A stretch of DNA of 64,000 nt from Streptomyces showdoensis (GCF_039535475.1 NZ_BAAAXG010000026.1:4087501-4151500), one strand, 5' to 3'. Shown: positions 29,384-38,154, counted from the stretch's first letter. Translations and numbers: made by a program. The notes: a model not told the origin generated them from the sequence alone.

Positions 29384-29418
29384 GGGCCCCCGCCTTCACG
29401 GCGGGGGCCCTCGCTTTT
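29384..29418 (+). terminator. Intrinsic terminator after FKBP gene
   Basis: Perfect 11-base arms GGGCCCCCGCC (29384-29394) and 29400-29410 around TTCAC, followed by TCGCTTTT. It begins 22 bases after the stop codon. Confidence 0.85.
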
Positions 29419-29502
29419 GTCCGGACACCCCGGGGCGGTACGGTCGGGGGTCCGGGAAGTGGATCCGGCGAGATCCGGCGAAGAAGAGGGTGCGGGGCGT
29501 CG

Positions 29503-30459
29503 ATGGCGATTGCCAAGGCCGAGCGGTTGATGAATCTTGCGCTGTGCCTGCTCGGAACCCGCCGCCCGCTGAGCAAGCGGGAGCTCCGGGGATCGATCGA
29601 GGCCTATATGGAGGCCACCGGCGAGGACGCCTTCAACCGGATGTTCGAGCGGGACAAGGACGATCTGCGCGAGCTCGGCCTGGTCATCGAGACGGTCGAG
29701 AACCTGGACGGCGACACCGGCTACCTGGCGCGCCGCGACTCCAACCGGCTGCCGGCGATCACCCTCGACGCGGAGGAGGCCGCCGCCCTCGGTCTGGCCG
29801 CCAAGGTCTGGCAGCAGGCCCGGCTGGCCGGGGCCGCCAGCGGCGCCCTGCAGAAGCTGCGCGCCGCGGGCATGCCGGAGGCGGAGGACGCGTACGACTC
29901 CCAGGCCAGCGCCCTGGAGCCGCGCATCCCGGTGCACGAGGCCGCCTTCGAACCGCTGATGCTGGCCTGCCGCGACCGGCGGCCGGTCGTCTTCGACTAC
30001 CGCAAGGCCAACGCCGCCCGTCCCGGGACCCGGCACGTCGAGCCGTGGACGCTGGAGTGCTGGCGCGGCCACTGGTACCTGGCGGGCTGGGACCGCGACC
30101 GCGGCGCCGAGCGGGTCTTCCGCCTCTCCCGCATCACCGGCAAGGTCCGCTCCCGGGCCGGTGCCTTCACCGCGCCGGTGCCCGACGTCGTGACCGTCCG
30201 GGAGACCGTCGAGAGCTGGGCGGGCGAGACCGCCACCCGCTCCGCCCGGATCCGGCTGCGGGCCGGCGCGGGCTATCCGCTGCGTTCCCGCGCCCAGTCC
30301 GTGCAGGAGGGCCCGGACGGCTGGGACGAGCTGGAGATCCCGTACGGGCACGGCCTCGACGCCTGGCTCGTGGAGTTCGGCCCGGACGTGGTCGTGCTGG
30401 AGCCCGCCGATCTGCGGGCCGACGTGGTGGAGCGGCTGCGCGCCGTGGCCAAGGGCTGA
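29503..30459 (+). CDS. pafB: WYL-domain DNA-damage response regulator PafB
   Basis: 318 residues. N-terminal winged helix-turn-helix (about 5-70, LSKRELRGSIEAYM ... FNRMFERDKDDLRELG, split here), a central WYL domain (about 140-220, RPVVFDYRKANA, EPWTLECWRGHWYLAGWD) and a C-terminal WCX extension. With PafC it forms the PafBC activator of the LexA-independent DNA-damage response known from mycobacteria. The ATG at 29503 is preceded by a GGTGCGGGG stretch. pafC follows after 13 bases. Located downstream of pafA as in other actinobacteria. Confidence 0.93.
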   Translation: MAIAKAERLMNLALCLLGTRRPLSKRELRGSIEAYMEATGEDAFNRMFERDKDDLRELGLVIETVENLDGDTGYLARRDSNRLPAITLDAEEAAALGLAAKVWQQARLAGAASGALQKLRAAGMPEAEDAYDSQASALEPRIPVHEAAFEPLMLACRDRRPVVFDYRKANAARPGTRHVEPWTLECWRGHWYLAGWDRDRGAERVFRLSRITGKVRSRAGAFTAPVPDVVTVRETVESWAGETATRSARIRLRAGAGYPLRSRAQSVQEGPDGWDELEIPYGHGLDAWLVEFGPDVVVLEPADLRADVVERLRAVAKG

Positions 30460-30472
30460 GGGGGAAGGAACC

Positions 30473-31423
30473 ATGGCGGCGAACGCGATCGACCAGACGA
30501 GGCGGATGCTCTCCCTCGTCACCTATCTCCGCGAGCGTCCCGGCGCGCACGTCGCGGACGTGGCGCGGGCCTTCGGGATCACCGAGGACGAGCTGATCTC
30601 CGACCTCGACGTGCTGCCGATGTGCGGGACCAGCTTCCGCGGCGGCGACCTGCTGGACATCGACACCGACGGCGACCGGATCTGGTGGCACAACCCCGAC
30701 GACGTCGCGGCGCCGCTGCGGCTCGCCGCCGACGAGGCGACCGCCCTGCTGGTCGCGGCGCGCGCGGTGGCCACGCTGCCGGGTCTGCGCGAGGGCGACC
30801 GGGAGGCGCTGCTGCGCGCCACCGCCAAGCTGGAGGCCGCGGCCGGGGAGGCGGCCGGCGCCAGCTCCCGGCTCTCGGTGACCTTCGAGTCCGAGGGCGG
30901 GGTCTTCGCCGAGGTGGACCGGGCGATCTCCGAGCGCCGCCGGCTGTGGCTGCGCTACTACTCGCCGGCCCGCGACGAGCTGACCGAGCGCGAGGTGGAC
31001 CCGATCCGGCTCTTCGCCGTCGGTCACACGTACATGGAGGCGTGGTGCCGGCTGTCCGAGGCGCGGCGCACCTTCCGGCTCGACCGGGTCGCCGAGATCC
31101 GGATCCTCGACGAGCACGCGGCGCCGCCGGAGATCGAGCTGCGGGACCTGTCGGAGGGGCTCGTGCAGCCCTCCGCCGAGGATCCCGAGGTCGTGGTCGA
31201 GGTGGGTCCCGGGGGCCGCTGGGTCGCCGAGTACTACCCGCACGACCGGGCGGACGAGCTGCCCGACGGCGGGCTGCGGATCACCCTGCGGACGCCGGCC
31301 CCGGCCTCGCTGCGCCGGCTGGCGCTGCGGCTCGGCAGCGACGGGAGGATCGTCGCCCCGCAGGAGCTCGCGGACAGCGCGCGGGAGGCGGCGGCCGCCG
31401 CACTGGCCGCGTACGAGGGCTGA
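30473..31423 (+). CDS. pafC: WYL-domain DNA-damage response regulator PafC
   Basis: 316 residues with the same layout as PafB: N-terminal helix-turn-helix (RPGAHVADVARAFGITEDEL), WYL domain (RRLWLRYYSPARDE, VDPIRLFAVGHTYMEAWC) and WCX domain (RWVAEYYPHDRADELPDG). The ATG at 30473 has GGGGGAAGGA upstream. Partner of PafB; both are expected to act as a heterodimer on damage-responsive promoters. Confidence 0.93.
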   Translation: MAANAIDQTRRMLSLVTYLRERPGAHVADVARAFGITEDELISDLDVLPMCGTSFRGGDLLDIDTDGDRIWWHNPDDVAAPLRLAADEATALLVAARAVATLPGLREGDREALLRATAKLEAAAGEAAGASSRLSVTFESEGGVFAEVDRAISERRRLWLRYYSPARDELTEREVDPIRLFAVGHTYMEAWCRLSEARRTFRLDRVAEIRILDEHAAPPEIELRDLSEGLVQPSAEDPEVVVEVGPGGRWVAEYYPHDRADELPDGGLRITLRTPAPASLRRLALRLGSDGRIVAPQELADSAREAAAAALAAYEG

Positions 31424-31477
31424 GAACAGAGGGACAGAGGGGCGGGGCCCGCGGCCCGGGCCGAGGGCCGAGCAGGG

Positions 31478-31511
31478 GGGAGCGGCGTTCCGGGGACCGG
31501 AGGCCGCTCCC
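31478..31511. terminator. Hairpin after pafC
   Basis: GGGAGCGGC (31478-31486) pairs perfectly with 31503-31511 around 16 bases. It lies 55 bases after the pafC stop in a G-rich non-coding stretch. Confidence 0.5.
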
Positions 31512-31554
31512 GGTGAGACGCACGCACGTACCGCAGTGGGGAGAGTTGAGGGAA

Positions 31555-31818
31555 ATGTCCGCGATTTCTTCGATGTCCGGTCTTGCGGCGTCGGTCGCCC
31601 CGGTCCACTTCAAGGCCGCCTGCCCCGAGTGCCGCTCCCGCTTCGAACTCTCGGCGGGCGCCCTGCGGCTCGCCATCGGCGCCAGCCGCCGCACCACCTT
31701 CTACTCCTTCACCTGCCCCGAGTGCGGCAGCTCCGTCCGCAAGCCGGCGGGCGAGCGGATCATCGAGCTCCTCACCGGTGGCGGAGTGAACACCCTGCGG
31801 CTGCACACCACCGGCTGA
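31555..31818 (+). CDS. Small zinc-ribbon protein of unknown function
   Basis: 87 residues. Two CPEC motifs (Cys23/26 and Cys54/57), 28 residues apart, make one zinc ribbon; a basic helix-like RLAIGASRR lies between them. The C-terminus RIIELLTGGGVNTLRLHTTG has no known motif. The ATG at 31555 has GAGGGA upstream. It lies between pafC and tatA in the same direction. It could bind DNA, RNA or a protein; no enzymatic motif is visible. Confidence 0.8.
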   Translation: MSAISSMSGLAASVAPVHFKAACPECRSRFELSAGALRLAIGASRRTTFYSFTCPECGSSVRKPAGERIIELLTGGGVNTLRLHTTG

Positions 31819-31840
31819 GCTCCCGCGGCGGCGGGGCGTC

Positions 31841-31846
31841 TAGGCT
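31841..31846 (+). promoter_or_regulatory. Minus-10 element, probable leaderless promoter of the small membrane protein
   Basis: TAGGCT, a common streptomycete minus-10, ends six bases before the ATG at 31853, and no ribosome site fits in between. Confidence 0.55.
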
Positions 31847-31852
31847 CGGCAC

Positions 31853-32050
31853 ATGTTCTGGCCCATGCTCGCCATCGCCCTCGGCTTCCTCGGCATCGCC
31901 GTCCTCGGTGTCCTCGGCATCAAGGTCTTCCTGGAGGCCCAGCGCCTGGGCCGTCAAGTGGCCCACACCACACAGCGCATCAACCAGGCCGCCGAGGACC
32001 TGGAGCGGGCCGCCGTCGATCTGGCCCGGACCGGCGAGACGCTGCGCTGA
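31853..32050 (+). CDS. Small single-pass membrane protein
   Basis: 65 residues. One strong transmembrane segment (about 4-26, MLAIALGFLGIAVLGVLGIK) followed by an amphipathic, coiled-coil-prone tail (HTTQRINQAAEDLERAAVDL). The layout resembles DUF948-type or SecE/Tat-associated small proteins but I cannot assign a family. Likely leaderless. Its place just before tatA, in the same direction, makes a link to export or the envelope possible but unproved. Confidence 0.72.
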   Translation: MFWPMLAIALGFLGIAVLGVLGIKVFLEAQRLGRQVAHTTQRINQAAEDLERAAVDLARTGETLR

Positions 32051-32122
32051 ATCCGTGCCGTACGCTGCGAAGAGCTTCCGCGGGCCGGGTCCGCGGGACG
32101 AAATCGTGAGTATGCACAGGCA

Positions 32123-32153
32123 TTGCCGCCCGTTTACTCCTGCGGGTTACGAT
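32123..32153 (+). promoter_or_regulatory. Possible tatA promoter
   Basis: TTGCCG (32123-32128) and TACGAT (32148-32153) with a 19-base spacer, about 83 bases before tatA. The spacer is long; low confidence. Confidence 0.35.
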
Positions 32154-32236
32154 CGCTTGCAGCGCGGTGGCCGGACGCATGTCCGACCCGCCGGGCACGC
32201 ACTCCAATGTCGCCTCGGTGAAGAAGGTAAACAGCT

Positions 32237-32521
32237 ATGGGTAGGCTCGGCCCCACCGAGATCATTCTCATCCTCGTCGTGATCATCCTGCTGTTCGGCG
32301 CCAAGAAGCTGCCGGACATGGCCCGTTCGCTGGGCAAGTCGGCCCGCATCCTCAAGAGCGAGGCCAAGGCCATGAAGTCCGACGACCAGCAGAGCGCCCC
32401 CGCCGAGCAGCCCGCCGGCGCCCAGGACCAGCAGGCCGCGCCGCGCACCATTCAGGCCGCGCCCGGCGACGTGACCAGCTCGCGTCCCGTCACCGAGCCC
32501 ACGGACACCACCAAGCGCTGA
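32237..32521 (+). CDS. tatA: Twin-arginine translocase subunit TatA
   Basis: Pore-forming subunit of the Tat exporter for folded proteins. 94 residues: N-terminal transmembrane helix ([18 protein letters not shown]), the amphipathic helix with the FGxxKLP hinge motif, then a charged disordered tail. ATG at 32237 with AAGAAGG upstream. tatC follows after 60 bases. Confidence 0.95.
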   Translation: MGRLGPTEIILILVVIILLFGAKKLPDMARSLGKSARILKSEAKAMKSDDQQSAPAEQPAGAQDQQAAPRTIQAAPGDVTSSRPVTEPTDTTKR

Positions 32522-32581
32522 CCCGGTCCGCCGCGGCCGTCGCACCAGGGCGACGGCTGCCGCACGAGATGAGGACGTGGG

Positions 32582-33529
32582 TTGCTCAAGTCTGCCCGCA
32601 AGCAGGAGAAGGATCCCGAGGGCCGGATGCCCCTCGTGGAGCACCTGCGTGAACTCCGCAACCGCCTCGCGAAGGGCCTGCTGGCCATCGCCGCGGTCAC
32701 CGTCGTGGCCCTCGTGTACAGCGAGGAGCTGATGCAGTTCCTGACGAAGTCGGTGCCCACCTGCGCCGCAGGCGTCACCAGCAGCGGCGGAAACTGCGCG
32801 ATCGTCTCCTTCAACACGTTGATGGCGCCGTTCAGCACGACGATCCAGCTCTCCCTCACGGCGGGCCTCGTCGTCGCGAGCCCCGTGTGGCTCTACCAGC
32901 TCTGGGCCTTCATCGCGCCGGGACTGCACAAGAACGAGAAGAAGTACACGTACGCCTTCGTCGGCGCCGCGGTCCCGCTCTTCGCGGCCGGCGCCTACCT
33001 CGCGTACCTCATCCTTCCCGTCAGCGTGAAGGTGCTGATCAGCCTCACGCCGGAGGGCTCCGCCAACATCCTCGGGCTGAACGACGTCCTCGACTTCACC
33101 CTGCGCATGGTGCTGGTCTTCGGCCTCGCCTTCGAGCTCCCGCTGGTCCTGGTGATGCTCAACCTCACCGGCGTCCTCACCGGCCGCCGGATGGCCGGCT
33201 GGTGGCGCGGCGTGATCATGGGCGTCTTCGTCTTCGGCGCCGTCATCACCCCGACCACCGACCCCGTCGGCATGCTGGCCCTCGCCGGACCGATCACGAT
33301 CCTGTACCTGGCGGCCGTCGGCTTCTCGCTGCTCAACGACAAGCGCCGGGCGCGCAACAACCCCGACGCCGAGCTCGACGACGACGAGGCCTCCGAGCTC
33401 GACCTGACCCCCGAGCCCGTCCGCGGGCCCGAGACCGTCAGCGCCGCCCGGGCCCTGCCCGAGCAGGCCACCGGCGAGTCGGACGGGGCCGGGTCGCACC
33501 GGGTCAACGGTTACGACGACATCACCTGA
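32582..33529 (+). CDS. tatC: Twin-arginine translocase subunit TatC
   Basis: Receptor for twin-arginine signal peptides in the membrane. 315 residues with six hydrophobic segments. Family motifs: MPLVEHLRELRNRL at the N-terminus, FAPLF-like loop replaced by SPVWLYQLWAFIAPGLHKNEKK, and FGLAFELPLVLVML. A C-terminal acidic tail (about 260-315) is common in streptomycetes. The start is a TTG at 32582 preceded by GAGGAC; no better start is near. Confidence 0.95.
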   Translation: MLKSARKQEKDPEGRMPLVEHLRELRNRLAKGLLAIAAVTVVALVYSEELMQFLTKSVPTCAAGVTSSGGNCAIVSFNTLMAPFSTTIQLSLTAGLVVASPVWLYQLWAFIAPGLHKNEKKYTYAFVGAAVPLFAAGAYLAYLILPVSVKVLISLTPEGSANILGLNDVLDFTLRMVLVFGLAFELPLVLVMLNLTGVLTGRRMAGWWRGVIMGVFVFGAVITPTTDPVGMLALAGPITILYLAAVGFSLLNDKRRARNNPDAELDDDEASELDLTPEPVRGPETVSAARALPEQATGESDGAGSHRVNGYDDIT

Positions 33530-33542
33530 TCTCGCAGGGTCT

Positions 33543-33559
33543 CCCGGACTCCGTCCGGG
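33543..33559. terminator. Short hairpin after tatC
   Basis: CCCGGAC (33543-33549) pairs with GTCCGGG (33553-33559) around 3 bases, 14 bases after the tatC stop. Confidence 0.45.
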
Positions 33560-33580
33560 GGACCCGTCACGACCGGCGGG

Positions 33581-33697
33581 ACCACCCTCTTCGTCCATCC
33601 CACCGCGGGACGCGGCCGGGGCGCGCACGCCGCGCAGCCGGCCGCTCGTGCGTTCCGGGACGCCGGCTTCCCCGCCCGATCCGAAGCCCGTCGATAA
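33581..33697 (+). pseudogene. Remnant of a diacylglycerol kinase-like gene (N-terminal motif only)
   Basis: In the frame starting at 33581 the sequence reads TTLFVHPTAGRGRGAHAAQ and continues as an alanine/arginine-rich helix AARAFRDAGFPARSEARR before a TAA at 33695. This matches the first nucleotide-binding strand and glycine loop of diacylglycerol/lipid kinases (NPxSGRGRG). There is no acceptable start codon (GTC where GTG would be expected, about 33566) and nothing of the remaining 250 or so residues. From memory, many Streptomyces have a full kinase gene of this family between tatC and the helicase. I therefore read it as a deletion relic; a chance match is less likely but possible. Confidence 0.55.
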
Positions 33698-33725
33698 AGA
33701 TCGCGTCACTGTCAGAGGTGGCGGG

Positions 33726-33731
33726 TAGGCT
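33726..33731 (+). promoter_or_regulatory. Minus-10 element of the helicase promoter
   Basis: TAGGCT ten bases before the helicase ATG; with a usual spacing the transcript would begin within 4 bases of the start codon, so leaderless or nearly so. It lies just after the kinase remnant. Confidence 0.5.
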
Positions 33732-33741
33732 CGACGACAAG

Positions 33742-36570
33742 ATGACAGAGGACTTCACACCAGCCGAAGCGTACGCAGCTGCCCGCGCCCGCAACGCCGA
33801 GCAGGCCACCGCGCTGGCCCCCTTCCGCGAGATGTACGAGTTCGGTCTGGACCCCTTCCAGATCGAGGCGTGCAAGGCCCTCGAAGCGGGCAAGGGCGTG
33901 CTCGTCGCCGCTCCCACGGGCTCCGGCAAGACCATCGTCGGCGAGTTCGCCGTCCACCTCGCCCTCCTCCAGGGGCGCAAGTGCTTCTACACGACGCCGA
34001 TCAAGGCGCTCTCCAACCAGAAGTACGCCGATCTCGTCAAGCGCTACGGCCACGACAAGGTCGGCCTGCTCACCGGCGACAACAGCGTCAACGGCGACGC
34101 CCCGATCGTCGTCATGACCACCGAGGTCCTCCGCAACATGCTCTACGCGGGGTCCCAGGCGCTCTCCGGCCTCGGCTACGTGGTCATGGACGAGGTGCAC
34201 TACCTCTCCGACCGCTTCCGCGGCGCCGTCTGGGAGGAAGTGATCATCCACCTCCCCGAGTCGGTGACCCTGGTCTCGCTCTCCGCGACCGTCTCCAACG
34301 CCGAGGAGTTCGGCGACTGGCTCGACACCGTCCGCGGCGACACCGAGGTGATCGTCTCCGAGAGCCGCCCCGTGCCGCTCTGGCAGCACGTCCTGGCCGG
34401 CCGGCGGATGTACGACCTCTTCGAGGAGGAGACCGACCACGGCGGCCGCGGCGCCTCCCGTCGCGAGGTCAACCCCGACCTGCTCCGCCTCGCCCGCACC
34501 GAGAACTCGCGCACGTACAACCCGCGCGACCGGCGCCGCGGCAAGATGGTCCGCGAGGCCGACCGCGAGCGCGAGCGGCGCCAGCGCTCCCGGATCTGGA
34601 CCCCGGGCCGCCCCGAGGTCATCGAGCGGCTGGACGCCGAGGGCCTGCTGCCCGCCATCACCTTCATCTTCAGCCGGGCCGGCTGCGAGGCCGCCGTCCA
34701 GCAGTGCCTCTACGCGGGCCTGCGGCTCAACGACGAGGACGGGCGCCGCCGCGTCCGCGAGATCGTCGAGGAGCGCACCGCCGCCATCCCCGACGAGGAC
34801 CTGCACGTCCTCGGCTACTTCGAGTGGCTGGAAGCCCTGGAGCGGGGCATCGCCGCGCACCACGCGGGCATGCTCCCCACCTTCAAGGAGGTCGTCGAGG
34901 AGCTCTTCGTCCGCGGCCTCGTCAAGGCCGTCTTCGCCACCGAGACCCTGGCCCTCGGCATCAACATGCCGGCCCGCTCCGTGGTCCTGGAGAAGCTGGT
35001 CAAGTGGAACGGCGAGCAGCACGCCGACATCACCCCCGGCGAGTACACCCAGCTCACCGGCCGTGCCGGCCGTCGGGGCATCGACGTCGAGGGCCACGCC
35101 GTCGTCCTGTGGCAGCGCGGCCTGGACCCGGGCCACCTCGCCGGCCTCGCCGGCACCCGGACCTATCCGCTGCGCTCCAGCTTCAAGCCGTCGTACAACA
35201 TGGCGGTCAACCTGGTCGACCAGTTCGGGCGGCACCGCTCCCGCGAACTCCTGGAGACCTCCTTCGCCCAGTTCCAGGCCGACCGCTCGGTCGTCGGGAT
35301 CTCCCGGCAGGTCCAGAAGAACGAGGAGGGCCTGGAGGGCTACCGCGAGGGCATGACCTGCCACCTCGGCGACTTCGAGGAGTACGCGCGGCTGCGCCGC
35401 GAGCTCAAGGACCGCGAGACGGACCTGGCCCGGCAGGGCGTCGCCCAGCGCCGCGCCGAGGCCGCCGCCTCCCTGGAGAAGCTCAAGCCCGGCGACGTCA
35501 TCCACGTGCCGACCGGCAAGTTCGCCGGACTCGCGCTCGTCCTCGACCCGGGCATCCCGGCCGGGCGGACCAACGGCCACCGCGGCTTCGAGCACCACGA
35601 CGGGCCGCGCCCGCTGGTGCTCACCGCCGAGCGGCAGGTCAAGCGGCTCGCCTCGATCGACTTCCCGGTCCCCGTCGAGGCGCTGGACCGGATGCGGATC
35701 CCGCGCTCCTTCAACCCGCGCTCCCCGCAGTCCCGCCGCGACCTGGCCTCCGCGCTGCGCACCAAGGCGGGGCACATCAACCCCGAGCGGCGCCACAAGC
35801 AGCGCTCGGCCGCCGCCGACGACCGCGAGATCGCCCGGCTGCGCACCGAGATCAGGGCGCACCCCTGCCACGGCTGCGACGAGCGCGAGGACCACGCCCG
35901 CTGGGCCGAGCGCTACCACCGGCTGCAGCGCGACACCAAGCAGCTGGAGCGGCGCATCGAGGGCCGCACCAACACCATCGCCCGGACCTTCGACCGGATC
36001 GTCGCGCTCCTCACCGAGCTCGACTACCTGCGCGGCGACGACGTCACCGACAACGGCAAGCGGCTCGCCCGGCTGTACGGCGAGCTCGACCTGCTCGCCA
36101 GCGAGTGCCTGCGCGAGGGCGTGTGGGAGGGGCTGAGCCCGGCCGAGCTCGCCGCCTGCGTCTCCGCCCTCGTCTTCGAGGCCCGGCAGGCCGACGACGC
36201 CGTCCCGCCGAAGCTGCCGGCAGGCAAGGCCAAGGCGGCGCTCGGCGAGATGGTGCGGATCTGGGGCCGGCTGGACGCGCTGGAGGAGGAGTTCAAGCTC
36301 CACCAGGCCGAGGGCGTCGGCCAGCGCGAGCCGGACCTCGGCTTCGCCTGGGCGGCCTATCAGTGGGCCTCCGACAAGGGCCTGGACGAGGTGCTGCGCG
36401 AGGCCGAGATGCCGGCGGGCGACTTCGTCCGCTGGTGCAAGCAGGTCATCGACGTCCTGGGCCAGATCGCGGCGGCCGCGCCGAGGGAGAACAGCACGGT
36501 CGCCAAGAACGCCCGCAAGGCGGTCGACTCGCTGCTGAGGGGAGTCGTGGCCTACAGCTCGGTCGGCTGA
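33742..36570 (+). CDS. Ski2/Mtr4-like DExH helicase (HelY type)
   Basis: Cytoplasmic ATP-dependent RNA helicase, probably in RNA turnover or quality control. 942 residues: motif I APTGSGKT near 57, DEVH near 150, SLSATVSN as motif III, QLTGRAGRRGID as motif VI, then a KOW/arch-like insert and a C-terminal DSHCT domain. A zinc-like motif HPCHGCDEREDH lies near residue 706. ATG at 33742 with no ribosome site. Actinobacterial HelY proteins are conserved next to tatAC, as here. All helicase motifs look intact. Confidence 0.93.
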   Translation: MTEDFTPAEAYAAARARNAEQATALAPFREMYEFGLDPFQIEACKALEAGKGVLVAAPTGSGKTIVGEFAVHLALLQGRKCFYTTPIKALSNQKYADLVKRYGHDKVGLLTGDNSVNGDAPIVVMTTEVLRNMLYAGSQALSGLGYVVMDEVHYLSDRFRGAVWEEVIIHLPESVTLVSLSATVSNAEEFGDWLDTVRGDTEVIVSESRPVPLWQHVLAGRRMYDLFEEETDHGGRGASRREVNPDLLRLARTENSRTYNPRDRRRGKMVREADRERERRQRSRIWTPGRPEVIERLDAEGLLPAITFIFSRAGCEAAVQQCLYAGLRLNDEDGRRRVREIVEERTAAIPDEDLHVLGYFEWLEALERGIAAHHAGMLPTFKEVVEELFVRGLVKAVFATETLALGINMPARSVVLEKLVKWNGEQHADITPGEYTQLTGRAGRRGIDVEGHAVVLWQRGLDPGHLAGLAGTRTYPLRSSFKPSYNMAVNLVDQFGRHRSRELLETSFAQFQADRSVVGISRQVQKNEEGLEGYREGMTCHLGDFEEYARLRRELKDRETDLARQGVAQRRAEAAASLEKLKPGDVIHVPTGKFAGLALVLDPGIPAGRTNGHRGFEHHDGPRPLVLTAERQVKRLASIDFPVPVEALDRMRIPRSFNPRSPQSRRDLASALRTKAGHINPERRHKQRSAAADDREIARLRTEIRAHPCHGCDEREDHARWAERYHRLQRDTKQLERRIEGRTNTIARTFDRIVALLTELDYLRGDDVTDNGKRLARLYGELDLLASECLREGVWEGLSPAELAACVSALVFEARQADDAVPPKLPAGKAKAALGEMVRIWGRLDALEEEFKLHQAEGVGQREPDLGFAWAAYQWASDKGLDEVLREAEMPAGDFVRWCKQVIDVLGQIAAAAPRENSTVAKNARKAVDSLLRGVVAYSSVG

Positions 36571-36663
36571 GGCGGCCCGGGTCCGGTCCACCGTCGCCTG
36601 ACGGTGAACTGACAAGGGTTTTCCACAGGGGTGGCGAAGGGGTGCTTCCTTCCGCTTCCATGA

Positions 36664-36683
36664 ACTCGTACGGAAGAACGAGT
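36664..36683. promoter_or_regulatory. Inverted repeat before the P450 gene
   Basis: ACTCGT (36664-36669) and ACGAGT (36678-36683) around 8 bases, 44 bases before the P450 start. Possible operator; no regulator gene is adjacent. Confidence 0.35.
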
Positions 36684-36727
36684 ACATGGGGCACACCACC
36701 ACGCAACTCCTGCGGAAGGACACGCAC

Positions 36728-38113
36728 GTGACCACGCAAGCCGGTCCGTCCGCCGTCGGCACCACGACGGCGGACGGACGGAAGACCGTGCAGGGACCGC
36801 GTGGCGTGCCCCTGCTCGGGAACCTGCCGGAGTTCGGCAAGGACCCGCTCGCCTTCTTCGAACGGCTGCGTGAGCGCGGGGACTTCGTCCGCTGGCGCTT
36901 CGGGAACACCCCCGCCCTGTTCATCGCCCATCCGGAGACCATCGGCGAACTCCTCACCGAGGTCGAGCGGACCTTCGACCAGCCCGACCTCGGCATCGCC
37001 TTCCGCACCCTGCTCGGCGACGGCGTGGTGGTCGCCAAGGGGGCCGACTGGCGGCGCAAGCGCTCCCTCGTCCAGCCCTCCGTCCGGCCCCGGCAGGTCA
37101 AGTCCTACGCGGCCACCATGGCCGAGTGCGCCGTCGACCTCGCCGGGCGGTGGAGCGACGGGCAGCGGGTGGACGTCAAGAAGGAGATGGCCGCCCTCAC
37201 CCAGCTCATCGCCGTCCGCACCATCTTCGGCGTCGACACGGCGGCCGACGCCGAGGCCATCGGCCGCGCCATGGACATCGCCCAGCAGGAGATCGGCGCC
37301 GAGTTCAGCGGCATCGGAGCGATGCTCCCCGACTGGGTGCCGACCCCGGGCCGGGCCAGGATCAAGCGGGCCACGGCCGTCATCGACGCCGAGGTCTCCC
37401 GGGTCGTCGCCCGCCACCGCGACGGCGACACCGACCGGCCCGACCTGCTCAGCCGTCTCCTCGCCGCCCGGGACGAGACCGGCGCCCACCTCTCCGACAA
37501 GGAGATCCGGGACGAGACCGTCACGCTCTACATCGGCGGCCACGAGACCACCAGCTCCACCCTCGTCTGGGCCTGGTACCTGCTCTCCCGCAACCCCCGC
37601 GTCGCCGAGGCGCTCGCCGCCGAGCTGGACCGGGTCCTCGGCGACCGGGACCCCGGCTTCGACGACTACGCCGAACTCGCCTACGCCCAGGCCGTGGTGA
37701 AGGAGACCCTGCGCCTCTTCCCCACCATCTGGCTGCTCACCGGCATCGCCAAGGAGGGCGCCGTCCTCGGCGGCGCCCCGGTGCCCGCCGGCACCCGCAT
37801 CTGGAGCAGCCAGTGGGCCACCCACCGGGACGCCCGCTGGTACGGGGACCCGCTGGAGTTCCGCCCCGAGCGCTGGCTGCCGCCCGCCGAGGGCGAGGCG
37901 GCGGAGGAGATACCCGAGTACGCCTGGTACCCCTTCGGCGGCGGTCCCCGGGTGTGCCTCGGCACGCGCTTCGCGATGGTCGAGGCCGTCCTCGTCCTCG
38001 CCGTCCTGGCCCGCCGCTTCCGCCTCGACCTCGACCCCGGCGAGATACGCCCCCTGCCGGGCCTGACCCTGCAGCCGGACCGGGACGTGCTGGCGACGGT
38101 GCGGGCGCGGTAG
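36728..38113 (+). CDS. Cytochrome P450
   Basis: Heme monooxygenase of 461 residues. The heme-ligand loop FGGGPRVCLG places the ligand at Cys410; the I-helix oxygen-binding motif is GGHETTSS, the K-helix motif is ETLR, and FRPERWLP is the meander. The longer-than-usual length and the GVPLLGNLPEFGKDP start resemble the CYP102/CYP4-like group rather than short streptomycete P450s. The GTG at 36728 has GGAAGGA upstream and is preferred to the ATG at 36686. No ferredoxin or reductase is adjacent. Substrate unknown. Confidence 0.92.
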   Translation: MTTQAGPSAVGTTTADGRKTVQGPRGVPLLGNLPEFGKDPLAFFERLRERGDFVRWRFGNTPALFIAHPETIGELLTEVERTFDQPDLGIAFRTLLGDGVVVAKGADWRRKRSLVQPSVRPRQVKSYAATMAECAVDLAGRWSDGQRVDVKKEMAALTQLIAVRTIFGVDTAADAEAIGRAMDIAQQEIGAEFSGIGAMLPDWVPTPGRARIKRATAVIDAEVSRVVARHRDGDTDRPDLLSRLLAARDETGAHLSDKEIRDETVTLYIGGHETTSSTLVWAWYLLSRNPRVAEALAAELDRVLGDRDPGFDDYAELAYAQAVVKETLRLFPTIWLLTGIAKEGAVLGGAPVPAGTRIWSSQWATHRDARWYGDPLEFRPERWLPPAEGEAAEEIPEYAWYPFGGGPRVCLGTRFAMVEAVLVLAVLARRFRLDLDPGEIRPLPGLTLQPDRDVLATVRAR

Positions 38114-38154
38114 GCGGGGCCCGGGTGGGTCTGGGGTAGGCCTGGGTGGGGCCT

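Noticed and set aside
33581..33697. A functional small protein in the tatC-helicase gap
   Set aside because: The frame has no start codon or ribosome site and matches only the first loop of a lipid kinase, so a relic is more likely.
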